Source: Rhizomys pruinosus (taxonomy: Eukaryota > Chordata > Mammalia > Rodentia > Spalacidae). Taken from it: a DNA stretch of 64,000 bases. Numbering within the stretch: position 1 is the first letter of the stretch; every line of letters starts with the position of its first letter. The notes below the pieces were generated by a model. That model was not told where the DNA came from and did no database searches. It saw only the letters and a list, made by a program, of their open reading frames with translations. The stretch spans positions 416,541-480,540 of the forward strand of contig VZQC01013826.1 of assembly GCA_009823505.1 (NCBI GenBank), read 5' to 3'. Below, one piece after another: positions 42,187 through 52,204 of the stretch. A program made the translations under genes and the position numbers.

Positions 42187-42350
42187 TGGAAACCAAAAGT
42201 CTTGTTAAACTCACTAAGCCTGCCCCCAATGACATACTTCCTCCAGCACGGCCACACCTTCTAAGACCTCCAAGAACAGTGCCACCAACTGGAGACAAAA
42301 TGTCTAAATACTTAAAGCCTATGGGGGACATTCTCATTCAAACCACCACA
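41957..42350 (+). mobile_element. Rodent hAT-type element with internal (GA)n
   Basis: Same family as 2741-3098: gtgtattagtcatttttctg at the left, ccacaccttctaagacctcc and gggggacattctcattcaaa at the right. About 23 GA units sit at 42137-42183, where the other copy has only gcagagagagc. Confidence 0.75.
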
Positions 42351-42459
42351 TGTGGCCATCAAAGAAAACATTGTGACCACTGACTCTTAGGAACCTGATT
42401 GTGAGTTTCTCCCAGGAGCCATGGTTTGGTATTTTCTAATTCAGTACTGCTGGAAACTC

Positions 42460-42640
42460 AGGCTAATGAGATGGTTCAGCAAGTAAAGGTGCTTGCCATA
42501 AGCCTAACAACCTGAGATCACTTTCCAGCTTCCACACAGAGGAAGGAGAGAACCAACTCCTTTTAGTTGTCCTCTGACTTCCACATGTACACTGCTGCCT
42601 GTGTGCCCAATCCCCCCAAGTAAATAGATGTAATAAAGAA
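42460..42640 (+). mobile_element. B3-type SINE
   Basis: ggctaatgagatggttcagc, aaaggtgcttgccataagcc, ggaaggagagaaccaactcc and gttgtcctctgacttccaca follow the B3 order. Confidence 0.72.
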
Positions 42641-42714
42641 TTTATGATTATAACACTACAAATTATAAATTGGTCATGTGTATGTATGCATTGGTGTTAT
42701 CTTTTTCTATTACT

Positions 42715-42870
42715 TTTTTTTATTTTGGTCTTTTTGAGACAGGGTCTCCATGTAGCCCCAGCTGGCCTGGAACTCACTCTGTAGACCAGGCTGGCCTTGA
42801 ACTCACATAGATCCACCTGTCTCTGCCTCCCAAGTGCTAGGATCAAAGGCTTGCGCCACCATGCCCAGCA
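42715..42870 (-). mobile_element. B1 SINE
   Basis: ggtctttttgagacagggtc to gcgccaccatgcccagc. Confidence 0.92.
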
Positions 42871-42879
42871 TCTATTACA

Positions 42880-43035
42880 TTTTTTGTGTCTTTTTTAAAC
42901 AGGGTCTCCCTATAGCCCCAGTTAGCCTGGAACCTGAAACTCGCTATGTAGACCAGGATAACCTCGATCTTATAGAGATCCATCTGCCTCTGCCTCCTGA
43001 GTGCTGGGATTAAAGGTGTGTGCCACCACATCTGG
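42880..43035 (-). mobile_element. B1 SINE
   Basis: gtgtcttttttaaacagggt to gtgtgccaccacatctgga. It carries a short extra phrase (gaacctgaaactcgct). Confidence 0.88.
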
Positions 43036-43054
43036 ATATTTTTTAATGTTTCAT

Positions 43055-43268
43055 GATATTTATTTATTTATTATTTATTTAATGTATGTGTGTGTGTGTG
43101 TTTGTGCACAAGAAAATACCCCACAGACATGGCCACAGGCCAGCCCAATGTAGGAGACTCCCCAGTTGAGGCTTCATCAACCCAGGTGTGTCAAGTTGAC
43201 ACTAACGCTATCCAGCACATCAGGTTTGACGGCCAGCACCTTAACGCACTAAGCCATCTCACCCCCTC
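43055..43268 (-). mobile_element. Reversed B2 ends separated by URR1-like sequence
   Basis: A B2 3' tail-like part (tatttatttattatttattt, 43055-43105) and a B2 5' end (cgcactaagccatctcaccc, 43226-43268) flank a plus-oriented URR1-like 3' piece (ggccagcccaatgtaggaga, caggtgtgtcaagttgacac). Confidence 0.55.
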
Positions 43269-43552
43269 TAGTGTTATCTTTTGGAAGGGTCTAACAGTAA
43301 TGATAGGCAGTAATGGGGCTTGCAGATTCTGGTTCGTAAAATATCATACTTCATGCAAAGGAGCCAGGTTGCTTCCCTGTTCCAAGATGGGAGTAGGGAA
43401 AGCACACATGAGCTTAATACATTTACTATACCAGAAAATGAAGATATATGTTCAAGGGATGGTGGAGACATGTCAAAGGATGCAGCTTGAAGGGAGTCAG
43501 CCTGGTCCACTGTAGAACAGTCTGAACATCAGAGAAATGTTAATGCTAATGA
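43269..43552. other. Anonymous sequence
   Basis: Part of a 141-codon frame (43090-43515) that begins in repeats; no domain. Confidence 0.35.
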
Positions 43553-44072
43553 ATGTGTTAGGTACTTTTCTCATTTTTGTAATAAAATACATAGCAGAAA
43601 CAAGTTTTGGAGGATACAGTAATGATGCCAGGACCATGAGGCAGCAGTTGTTCACATGACTGTGGATCAGGAAGCAGAGAGCTAGACCAGAAGCAGAACT
43701 GGTATACAACCCTCAAAGTCCTGTGGCCTACACCTACCACCTCATCCTGGTGCCTCAAAGGTTCCATTACCTCTTGGGCTAAAAGGATGGGTCCTCAGTT
43801 AAGAACACTGGCTGCTCCTGCAGAGGCATGGTAGCTAACCAACATCTAGTTCCAGAGGATTCAGTGCCCTCTTCTGACCTCTATGGGCATTACGTGACAC
43901 AAGTGCACTTACACACGTGCAGGCAATGCACTCATATACATAAAAATGAAAATAATGAGTAAAAACAAAAGGTCTCATTACCTCTCAGAACAGTGCCACT
44001 AGATGGGGACTGACTGTTCACACACAGGAACCCATGGGGAATGTTTCAGACTTAGGCCATAACAATGGGTTT
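43553..44072 (+). mobile_element. Rodent hAT-type element, old, split by a B2
   Basis: ggtacttttctcatttttgt, aaggttccattacctcttgg, cagtgccactagatggggac and atggggaatgtttcagactt keep the order of the family at 2741. The copy is strongly diverged. Confidence 0.6.
43775..43970 (+). mobile_element. B2 SINE inside the hAT-type element
   Basis: gggctaaaaggatgggtcct, a 5'-altered head, to acataaaaatgaaaataatg. Confidence 0.85.
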
Positions 44073-44211
44073 CTATCAATTAAATTACATAGGAATCCAT
44101 CCCACTATAAATGAACAAGGGGGAGTTCCTTGTAGTAGAACACCAGCTAGCAAAAGAGGGGAACAGAAAAGCCATCATGGCAACCACCACAGGAATAGTC
44201 TTAGATTCAGA

Positions 44212-44345
44212 CCAGAGTTGTGCCTTTAATCTCAGCACTTGGGAAGCAGAGGCAGGCAGATCTCTGTGAGTTCGAGGCCAGCCTGGTCTACACAGCAAGC
44301 TCCAGGCCAGCTGGGACTAAAGGGAGACCCTGACTGAAAAAATTT
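44212..44345 (+). mobile_element. B1 SINE
   Basis: agttgtgcctttaatctcag to gggagaccctgactgaaaaa; the 5' end is shortened. Confidence 0.88.
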
Positions 44346-44429
44346 TTTAAAAAAGCTGGTGGTCAGAGGGTGAGTTTTATTGTTGATGTTACTCTTGTTT
44401 CTTTTGTTTTACTTTTTATCGTTTTTATT

Positions 44430-44622
44430 TTTATTCATTTATATGAACATGTGTCTGTGCATGTCAAACATGTGAACATGTCTGCCATGAGCACAAGTGC
44501 CCATCAGGGTCATAAGCGGGGACTGGATCCCCTGGAGCTGGAGTTATAAGCTGCTGAGAGCCACCCAAAATGGCTGTTAGGAACTGAACTCCGTTCCTCT
44601 GCAAAAGCAGTAAGCACTCTTA
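44430..44622 (-). mobile_element. B2 SINE, old
   Basis: tcatttatatgaacatgtgt to cagtaagcactcttag, directly joined to the next B2. Confidence 0.75.
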
Positions 44623-44624
44623 GC

Positions 44625-44840
44625 TTATTATTTTTATTTTTAGTGTGTGAGCATATTTCTTGAATGTGTGTAAGTGCACCCATGTCATCCAGTGCCTGAA
44701 GAGGTCAGAAGTTGTTGGACTCCCTGGGAACCGGAGTTACAGACAGTTGTTAGCTGCCATGTAGGTGGGTGCTGGGACCTGAACCTGGGTCCTCTGCAAG
44801 AGCTGTCACTGTTAACCTCGGAACTATCTCTCCAGCCCCT
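44625..44840 (-). mobile_element. B2 SINE
   Basis: gtgtgtaagtgcacccatgt to gaactatctctccagcccc. Confidence 0.9.
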
Positions 44841-44844
44841 TGTT

Positions 44845-44957
44845 TTTGGTTTTGAGAAAGGATCTCCGTGTTGCCCCAGCTGGCCTGGAACTCAATATAT
44901 AGACCTGCCTCTGCCTCCCGGGAGGTCGGACTAAAGAGATGTACCACCATGCCCAGC
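44845..44957 (-). mobile_element. B1 SINE with deletion
   Basis: ttttgagaaaggatctccgt to tgtaccaccatgcccagc; the gaccaggctggccttgaact segment is missing. Confidence 0.82.
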
Positions 44958-45029
44958 GTGCACACACACACAGAGAGGCATGTACACTAAATTAATCGAT
45001 CCATAAATAAAACGTTTAAAGATAATAAA

Positions 45030-45122
45030 AAGCGGGATATGGGGATGCACGCCTGTCATGCCAGCACCCTGAAGGCTGAGTCAGGAAGCTTACGACTTTG
45101 AGGTCCTGTCTCCAAAAAACAA
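45030..45122 (+). mobile_element. B1 SINE with deletion
   Basis: gcgggatatggggatgcacg to ggtcctgtctccaaaaaac. Confidence 0.7.
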
Positions 45123-45768
45123 AAAAAGAATGAATGCACCCAAGTGCTTTGCAAACAGTCCAGACGGTCTGGCAGTGGGGTGACCCTGTTGTCATGGCAC
45201 GTGTGCTTATTTGTTGTCTAACCTCCACATTAACCCCTTCTACCCCAGGGCAACACGTGTTGCAATCTGTGCTGTGCCAGGGTGGGGCCACACCTGAGCA
45301 AACACTAAACACGGGCTCAGCTGGGATAAAGGCCGGGAGGAGGCCTTATCATCTGTCACAGTCGCCAGAGCACTGCCCTGGTGTCTGTTTATACAGAGAT
45401 CTATCAAACCACAGGGCCTCATGCCCTGTTTGCTCAGACCCTGGGAACATCCATACAGAGCTTCTGGCTGAAACAATTCTCTTCCTGCGTTCCTGACAGA
45501 ATGTTCCCATCAGACTTGGGGGAACTCTGTCTTCAATTTGGAGAGGAGTATCCAGAACAGAAGAGCCTCAAGTCCCCACGTCATGGTGGGGTGGGCTTAA
45601 CTGCAATTCAGTGCCATAGGTTTTTATTATGGGCCTAAGATGGGCAAGGTCTGACCATGAGAAATGAACAGGCAGTTTTTCAATTACAACCCTGCTTAGA
45701 ACCATCAATCAGATCCTGGACAAGAAAGGGAAGGGCGTGTTGCTGCCTGCTCACAAGACATTGGCAGG
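45123..45768. other. Anonymous sequence
   Basis: A 120-codon frame (45134-45496) has no recognised domain; no repeat recognised. Confidence 0.4.
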
Positions 45769-45925
45769 AGCCGGGCGTGGTGGCACACACCTTTAATCCT
45801 AGCACTCGGGAGGCAGAGGCAGGCAGATCTTTGTGAGTTCAAGGCCAGCCTGGTCTACAGAGTGAGTTCCAGGACAGCTGGGGCTACAAGGAGACCCTGT
45901 CTAAAAAAGACAAAAAAAAAAAAAA
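45769..45925 (+). mobile_element. B1 SINE, well preserved
   Basis: gccgggcgtggtggcacaca to a tail of A residues. Confidence 0.95.
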
Positions 45926-45967
45926 GACATTGGCAGGCACTTATGTTTCCTAGTTCTTTCTGGGTTC

Positions 45968-46047
45968 TCTTTTCTTTTCTTTTCTTTTCTTTTCCTTTCT
46001 TTTCCTTTCTTTCTTTCTTTCCTTCCTTCCTTCCTTCCTTCTTTCCT

Positions 46048-46135
<88 letters not shown>

Positions 46136-46136
46136 T
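45968..46136. repeat. 170-bp polypyrimidine tract, (CTTT)n/(CCTT)n
   Basis: C/T only on the plus strand: TTTTC units, then CCTT units, then about 25 CTTT units. It forms the tail of the reversed B1 that follows and is the complement in kind of the tract at 37693. Confidence 0.97.
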
Positions 46137-46235
46137 TTGACAGGGTCTCCCTATAGCGGCTGGCCTAGAACTCTCTGGGCTTGAACTCACAGAGATCCAC
46201 CTGCTTCTGCTGGGATTAAAGGCGTGTACCATCAT
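46137..46235 (-). mobile_element. B1 SINE, internally deleted
   Basis: gacagggtctccctatagcg to gtgtaccatcatt; two internal segments are lost. Confidence 0.82.
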
Positions 46236-46254
46236 TGTTTTCCTTTTTGTTTTG

Positions 46255-46412
46255 TTTTGTGGAGACAGGGTTTCATGTAGTCTAGGCTCCCGTTGAACTG
46301 GCTATATAGCCAGGAAGGACCTGACAACAGCCAGGAAGGACCCGACAACTGATCCTCCTGCCTTTGCCTCCCAAGTGCTGGGATTCCAGGCATGTGCTAC
46401 CATACCTGGCCC
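46255..46412 (-). mobile_element. B1 SINE with an internal 21-bp duplication
   Basis: ggagacagggtttcatgtag to gctaccatacctggccc; agccaggaaggacctgacaa is repeated with one change at 46309 and 46330. Confidence 0.75.
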
Positions 46413-46509
46413 TCCTTTATTGAACAATAGGTATTTATTAAGTCTCTGTTGTACACCATCCACAGTGCTAATGGCTGTATATCCTTTGGAGAGCAAAGCA
46501 GGTAAAAAT

Positions 46510-46614
46510 ACTAAAGTCAGATCAGGTGCTACATACCTCTAATCCTAGTATCGGAAAGACTGAGGGAGGTGGCCAGCCTGGATTACACAATGAGGTCTTG
46601 TCTCAGAAAACAAT
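46510..46614 (+). mobile_element. B1-like fragment
   Basis: tcaggtgctacatacctcta to aggtcttgtctcagaaaaca, with a central deletion. Confidence 0.68.
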
Positions 46615-46618
46615 AACC

Positions 46619-46970
46619 TGGGGCTGGAGAGATGGACACACAAGCACAAAGGCCTGTGTTTGATCTTCAGAACTCACATAAAAAACTGAGCTTGGTAAAG
46701 TGGGTTTGTAATCCCAGCCCTGAGGAGGCAGAGACAGGGGGGATCCCTGGGGCTCACTGGCCGCCAGCCTAGCCTTACTGGTGAGCTCCAGGGGAGTGGG
46801 AGAGCTTCGTTCAAAATAGAGTAGACAGTGTTTCTGAGGAATGAACACCCAAGATTGTCCTCTGGCCTCTACATGCATGTATATATACACATGTGCACAT
46901 TTACCCCCATGCACATGTAAACCTGCACACATGTGAACACCCACCCAAACATAGGCACACACACAAAACT
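46619..46970 (+). mobile_element. B4-type composite SINE
   Basis: A tRNA-like head (ggggctggagagatggacac), a B1-like middle (gggtttgtaatcccagccct) and a long tail-side segment (ttgtcctctggcctctacat and acacatgtgcac repeats) follow the B4 order. Confidence 0.68.
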
Positions 46971-47284
46971 AATAACAAAATTAGTTTTAAAAGCTAACCA
47001 AATTAAAACTCGAACTGATCTTTACCCTGATGGCAGCCGGCAGCTGCAGGAAATGACAGTCACGGTGTTTGTAAACCAATATCCTCAGGACAGAGGGAGG
47101 AAGCCGCATCAGGCAGGGCGGTCAGGGCCGGTCTGCCGGAGGAAGACAAGTAACAAGGAGGAAAGGACAGTGAGGGTGGGACAAGCATTCCCAGCAGAAA
47201 GCTCCTAAGGTCCCTGCTACCTTGGAAGCACGAAGATTGACTCAAAGGAGGATCTGAAATTCCATCTTGAAAATATCCTCCTTC
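46971..47284. other. Anonymous sequence
   Basis: Nothing recognised. Confidence 0.35.
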
Positions 47285-47286
47285 TT

Positions 47287-47576
47287 CTCCCCATCATCAC
47301 CACCATCATCGTCAGGAGCTTCATTCACCAAATCACCACCATGGCTGCTACCATCACCTTGACTCGTCTACCACTATCCCTACCATCCCCATCACCACCA
47401 CCACCATCACCACCAGCAGCACTACCACCACCACACCATCACCATCACCACGACCTCCTCCAACACTATCACCATCACAATGACCTTGTCTACCATCATC
47501 ATGACCACCAGCACCACCACCATCACTATTCCTACCACCACACCATCACCACCGATACCATCATCATCACCGTTAT
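47287..47576. repeat. (CAY)n trinucleotide-rich tract
   Basis: Imperfect CAC/CAT/ACC triplets for about 290 bp. The plus frame from 47341 codes for a histidine- and proline-rich run purely because of the repeat. Confidence 0.93.
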
Positions 47577-47955
47577 GGGTTGAGTTATATTCCTCCAGAT
47601 GTTAAAGCCCTAATTCCCAGTATCTCAGAAATGTGACCTTAGAAACAAAGTCTTTGAAGGTAATCAAGCTGAGATGCAATCATATGTATGAACCCCACTT
47701 CAGCATAGCTAGAAATTTGGACACATAAAGAGACACACACAAGGACACCACCATGTAAATACAAAAGCAGAGATCAGTGTAGTGGGTCGGCAAGCCAAAG
47801 AACGTCAAAGATTGCCAGGAGCCAGAGCTCTGTCAGTTAACAGAGCTCTTGGAAATAACAACCTTGCCAACATCTTGACTATGGACTTCTAGCCTCCAGC
47901 ACTGTGAGATGACAACTTTCTACTCAGCTTTCTGTGCTTCGTCCTGACATCTCTG
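47577..47955 (+). mobile_element. MLT1-type MaLR solo LTR
   Basis: Ancient mammalian LTR: gggttgagttatattcctcc, cagtatctcagaaatgtgac, agccaaagaacgtcaaagat, attgccaggagcc and ggacttctagcctccagcac, in consensus order. Confidence 0.85.
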
Positions 47956-47964
47956 GAAAAGGAA

Positions 47965-48025
47965 TAAAACCTGCATTATCACCATCACTATCACTATCAG
48001 CATCATCTCCACCACCATCTACAGA
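47965..48025. repeat. Second (CAY)n tract
   Basis: attatcaccatcactatcac and catcatctccaccaccatct continue the triplet pattern right of the MLT1. Confidence 0.85.
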
Positions 48026-48039
48026 GATCTGCATCCTTC

Positions 48040-48120
48040 TCAGAGATGGGGAGGTAACTCAGTGTAGAGCACTTGCCAAGCACACACATGAAGCCCCAGG
48101 GTCGATCTCAGTCCTGCACA
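48040..48120 (+). mobile_element. ID SINE
   Basis: gatggggaggtaactcagtg, tagagcacttgccaagcaca and agggtcgatctcagtcct. Confidence 0.65.
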
Positions 48121-48684
48121 CTTTTTCTCGCTAACATCCAGCTGTGTCTGTGGCCTCTGCTTATCTTCCTGTTGAGCAGCTGCTCTGATGGAGCAAAGCC
48201 TCAGCCTCTCTACTACAAATCAGACCCTCCAGGCTTCACAAAGACATTTAGGAGTCAGCAGAGATCATGGGCTGGGATAGCGACCATGCGTACAATCCTA
48301 GTCCACTCTTTGCACTTCAAGTGCCTCTGTCCTTCCAGAAAACATGGTTCCGGGCCTGAAGCCAGCAACCTTCAGCAGAGGTGTCAATCATCTTTCAATG
48401 CCGCACTCAGGTAAGCTATAATGGATTTTATTGCTGCAGCTAACCTGGGACATTAGCCAAGTACACAGTAACCATGACTCAGAGGAATAAATCTGAGCTG
48501 TGTGTAGGTATTAGGAACGGCTGGCAAGAAGGAGCTTGAGGTATTTAATTTGCCTGAGTAATAAAGGTCCGTGGTTCTCCACCTTTCCCACTGCATACTA
48601 ACATATCAACAGCTCCATCGGTGCTGGCTGATGCACATGGCCTCTTTCCAACCTTACCAGAGTCACTAACTTGTTTTTCAGGGT
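48121..48684. other. Anonymous sequence
   Basis: Nothing recognised. Confidence 0.35.
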
Positions 48685-48745
48685 TCAGACCCAAGGCCTG
48701 GAGCGCACTAGTAAAGTGTTATACCGTTGAGCTGTATCCCTAAGA
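48685..48745 (-). mobile_element. ID SINE, old
   Basis: cagacccaaggcctggagcg and ccgttgagctgtatccctaa. Confidence 0.55.
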
Positions 48746-48867
48746 CAGAACTCTTAAAATTCTTCCTAAATTTACTTGCCTTTCCGCCACTCTTTCTCAT
48801 CTTAGGTCTTAAGATATTTTTGCTCGTGGAAAGATTAAGCAATAAACAGTTTCAAAAGTTCTAATAA

Positions 48868-48968
48868 AACTGGGCATGGTGGTACATGCCTTTAAGGAGG
48901 CAAAAGCAGGCCAGCCTGATCTGACAGGGATCTCCAAGCCAGGAAGACACTGTCTCAAAAAAGACCAA
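48868..48968 (+). mobile_element. B1 SINE, internally deleted
   Basis: actgggcatggtggtacatg, tttaaggaggcaaaagcagg and gacactgtctcaaaaaagac. Confidence 0.82.
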
Positions 48969-49004
48969 ATAATAATAATAATAATAAATAAAATATATTT
49001 TGGA

Positions 49005-49148
49005 GGCTTTTCCAGACAGGGTCTCCCTGTAGCCCCAGCTGGCCTGGAACTCACTTTGTGGACCAGGCTGGCCTTGAACTCACAAAGATCCACCTGCCTC
49101 TGCTTCCCAAGTGCTAGGATTAAAGGCGTGTACCACCACGCCCAGCTA
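49005..49148 (-). mobile_element. B1 SINE
   Basis: gcttttccagacagggtctc to gtaccaccacgcccagc; inverted relative to the B1 just before it. Confidence 0.92.
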
Positions 49149-49159
49149 AATAAAATATT

Positions 49160-49375
49160 TTTAGGGTCTGGAGAGATGGCTCGCCAGTTGAGAGCACTGA
49201 CTGCTCTTGCAGAGGACCCAGGTTCAATTCCCAGCACCCACAAGGCAGCTAAGAACTGTCTTTAACTCCAGTTCCAGGGGAATCTGACACCCACTTCTGA
49301 CCTCCTCAGCATTCCACAACAAGGGTGCACCTACTTACATACAGACAGTACACTCCTACACATAAAATAATAAAT
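49160..49375 (+). mobile_element. B2 SINE
   Basis: ttagggtctggagagatggc to acacataaaataataaat. Confidence 0.9.
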
Positions 49376-49377
49376 AA

Positions 49378-49530
49378 TGCCAGGTGTGGTGGCACACGCC
49401 TTTAATCCTAGCACTTGGGAGGCAGAGGCAGGCGGATCTTTGTGAATTCAAGGCCAGCCTGGTCTACAGAGTGAGTTCAAGGCCAATTGGGGCTACAGGG
49501 AGACTCTGTCTCGAAAAGACCAAAAATTAA
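49378..49530 (+). mobile_element. B1 SINE with long A/T tail
   Basis: tgccaggtgtggtggcacac to tcgaaaagaccaaaaatt. An AT-rich tail of about 120 bp follows. Confidence 0.93.
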
Positions 49531-49654
49531 AAAATAATACTAATAATAAATAAATAAACAAAAATAAAAAATAAATATCTATTATTCAACAAAACTTCTA
49601 AGTACTACTTTAAAAATAAATAACTAAATATAAATAAATAAATATATTTTTTAA
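49531..49654. repeat. AT-rich low-complexity sequence
   Basis: Mostly AAAT/TAAA units with cacaaaacttc-like interruption around 49585. Confidence 0.8.
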
Positions 49655-49876
49655 CTTTATTTATTTTTTATGTGTATGAATGTACTGTCTGCATGTAGGT
49701 CTGTGCATCCGTGTCATGCAATGCTGAGGAGGTCAGAAGAGGGTGTCGGATTCCCCTGGAACTGGAGTTAAAGATGGTCCTCAGCCGCCATGTGGGTGCT
49801 GGGGATTGAACCCTGGCCCTCTGCAAGAGCAGTTGGCGCTCTTAACCTCCAGCCAACCTCCATCTCTCCAGCCCCA
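49655..49876 (-). mobile_element. B2 SINE
   Basis: tttttatgtgtatgaatgta to ccatctctccagcccc; a short duplication (aacctccagccaacctcc) precedes the end. Confidence 0.92.
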
Positions 49877-49984
49877 TAAATAAAATATTTTTAAAAGACA
49901 TGAATAAAAGAATAAAACCCCCAAACCAAACCCTCCCTCTTTTGGGGTTTGAATCTGAAATTTTATTATGACTGTCATCATCCT

Positions 49985-50578
49985 TATTTTTCACCGGTGT
50001 GTATGCACATGTGTGTCATATGTACACATTTGTCTGGGTATGTACACATGTGCGTGGGGGTGTGTGCGAGGTTATGTACGCACACACGTGAAGGCCAGAG
50101 TCAATATCAGGTGTCTTCCTCATTGCTCCCCACATTATTCTGGGGGATGTTATTTTGTTTGTTTATTTTGTGCATTAGTGTTCTCCCTGCATGTACGTAA
50201 GCGCACCACATGTAGGGCAATGCCCACAGAGGCTAGAAGAGGGCACTGGATCCCCTAGAGCTACAGTTACAGACAGTCATTAGCTGCCATATGGGTGCTT
50301 GAACCAAACCCAGGTCCTCTGCAAGAGCATCCAGTGCTCGTAACTGATGAGCCACCTCTTCAGCTTCCTCTACCTTATTTTTTGAGGCAGGATCTCTCAT
50401 TGAATCTGGGGTTCATGGTTTGGCTAAGCTACCTGGCCAATGAGCTCCAGGGACCCTCCAGTATCTGTGCCACCAACCCTGGCTAACCTAGATTTTACCT
50501 GAGCATGGGGATCTGTCCTCAGGTCCTCATGCCTCTGCAGCAAGCATCTTATAGACCAAGTCATCTCCTCAGCCCCTA
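49985..50578 (-). mobile_element. B4-type SINE split by a B2
   Basis: Left part 49985-50154 (gtgtgtatgcacatgtgtgt, gaaggccagagtcaatatca, ggtgtcttcctcattgctcc); right part 50371-50578 (tttttgaggcaggatctctc, tgagctccagggaccctcca, ctcatgcctctgcagcaagc). Confidence 0.7.
50155..50370 (-). mobile_element. B2 SINE inserted in a B4
   Basis: ttttgtgcattagtgttctc to gagccacctcttcagctt, with its tail next to the interrupted B4. Confidence 0.87.
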
Positions 50579-50744
50579 TAGTATTAGTTACTAAGTTTGG
50601 TTATTATAGCCCCTATGGTTGTGTGCAGACTGCTAGTATTTTGGAGCCTGTCACTTTTTTGCAGAGCCTACACTTATTCAGATTTCGCAGTCATTTGCAG
50701 AAGCTATGCTTGTTTGCAGAACCTCAAATTTTCAATTGTGTCAA
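50579..50744. other. Anonymous sequence
   Basis: Nothing recognised. Confidence 0.3.
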
Positions 50745-50882
50745 AAAATTTTTTGGTCTCCCTGTACCCCCAACTGTCCTGGAACTCACTATGTAGACAA
50801 GGCTAGCCTTGAATTCACAGAGATCTGTTTGCCTCTGCCTCTCAAGTGTTGGGACTAAAAGTGTGCACCACCACGCCCAGCC
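50745..50882 (-). mobile_element. B1 SINE
   Basis: ttttggtctccctgtacccc to gcaccaccacgcccagcc; the gagacagg segment is deleted. Confidence 0.88.
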
Positions 50883-50904
50883 ATAATTGTGTCTAATTTT
50901 TTTA

Positions 50905-51088
50905 ACTTACATTTTTATTTTATTTTTAATTATGTGTATATGTGTATGTCTATGTGTGGGTTTGTGTCCATGGAAGCCAGAAGAATGTGTCAGAGCCCCT
51001 GAAGCTGCAGTTACCATGTGATGTGGGTGCTAGGAACCAAAGTCAGGCTCTCTTTGAGAGTTCTATGTCATCTCTCTTCAATCCTTGA
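50905..51088 (-). mobile_element. B2 SINE, old
   Basis: taattatgtgtatatgtgta, agccagaagaatgtgtcaga and ggtgctaggaaccaaagtca. Confidence 0.75.
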
Positions 51089-51094
51089 CATTTC

Positions 51095-51308
51095 ATTTTT
51101 AAATTTTTATTTATTTATTTTTATTTTACGTGTTTGAGTGTTTCACCTTCATGTATGCAAGTGCGCCTGTGTAGTGCAATGCCTGTGGAGGCCAGAAGAA
51201 CTGGAGTTATGGATAGTTGTTAGCCTGCCGTGTGGGTAATGGGAACTGAACCTGGGTCCTTTGCAAGAGTAGCCAGTGCTCCTAACTACTGAGCCATCTC
51301 TCCAGCCT
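51095..51308 (-). mobile_element. B2 SINE
   Basis: tttattttacgtgtttgagt to gagccatctctccagcct. Confidence 0.9.
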
Positions 51309-51464
51309 CCTCTCCTCTGAACTTTTATTTTAAAATATTCATAGTTTAAAATAGTCAATGTCTACAGACCGTTGTAGAGACTGTGGCTATTGGCAGAGCT
51401 CTTTGTGCTTTGCAGAATCTATCCTTGTGAAATCTGGTGAAGTTGGTCCTTATGCTTGTTAAAT
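51309..51464. other. Anonymous sequence
   Basis: Nothing recognised. Confidence 0.3.
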
Positions 51465-51605
51465 GATGGGTGCTAGGGTTTCAATGCGGTTTGTCCTACA
51501 GAAGTTTGTGTGTTAGAAACTCAGTGGTCAGAGTGGTGATGTGAGAAGTGATAGAGTTAAAAGGCAGGGCCTAGTGGAAGGCGGTTAGGTCATTCATTCT
51601 GGGGG
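51465..51605 (+). mobile_element. MLT1/MST-like MaLR LTR fragment
   Basis: gtttgtgtgttagaaactca, aggcagggcctagtggaagg and cggttaggtcattcattctg recall the 5' half of these LTRs. Confidence 0.55.
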
Positions 51606-51611
51606 TGCCCC

Positions 51612-51995
51612 TGTATTTTCTCTTCATTTCTGTCGCTGTGATAAAACACTCTAACAAAAAAGCAATTCAGGGAAGAAAGGGTTTATCTGACACCCAATTC
51701 TATGTTACATCCATTATGCCAGGAAAGCCAAGGCAGGAACTTAAAGCATGCCATCCACAGTCGGGGCAAAGGCAGGATCAAGGCATGGATCCGTGTGTGC
51801 TTTCTCTAAGCTAACTTTGTCCTCTCATATGATTTAGATTTAGGACCCTCTGCCTACAGGGTCCAGACACTCACAAAGGGCTGGATCCTCCCACATCAAT
51901 TAACAATCGAGACGGGCCAACCTGATCTGGGTAATTCCTCCACTGGGACTGTCTTCCCAGGTGATTCTAGGTTGTGTTGACCTGACGATTAGAAG
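51612..51995 (+). mobile_element. URR1-like hAT element
   Basis: tcatttctgtcgctgtgata, ggaagaaagggtttatctga, gggctggatcctcccacatc and gattctaggttgtgttgacc. Confidence 0.75.
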
Positions 51996-52002
51996 TAACC
52001 AG

Positions 52003-52203
52003 CGGGGCTGGAGAGATAGCCTAGCGGTTAAGAGCACCGACGCTCTTGCAGAGGACCCGGGTTCGATCCCCAGCACCCACATGGCGGCTAAGAACCGTCT
52101 GTAACTCCAATTCCAGGAGAACTCCAGTTCCAGGGGAATCCGAGACCCTCTTCTGACCTCCGCGGCATTGCACGACACGGGTGCACAGACCTGCATGCAG
52201 ACA
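52003..52203 (+). mobile_element. B2 SINE, young subfamily, cut at an N base
   Basis: gggctggagagatagcctag with an intact gggttcgatccccagcac. It has the 17-bp internal duplication aactccaRttccaggRg (52103-52119, 52120-52136). Its 3' end stops in cctgcatgcagaca at the N. Confidence 0.93.
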
Positions 52204-52204
52204 N
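52204..52204. other. Undetermined base (N)
   Basis: The only N in the window. The B2 to its left ends abruptly here and unrelated sequence follows. Confidence 0.99.

Noticed and set aside
47341..47583. Histidine/proline-rich 80-codon frame
   Set aside because: Produced by CAY triplets; not a gene.
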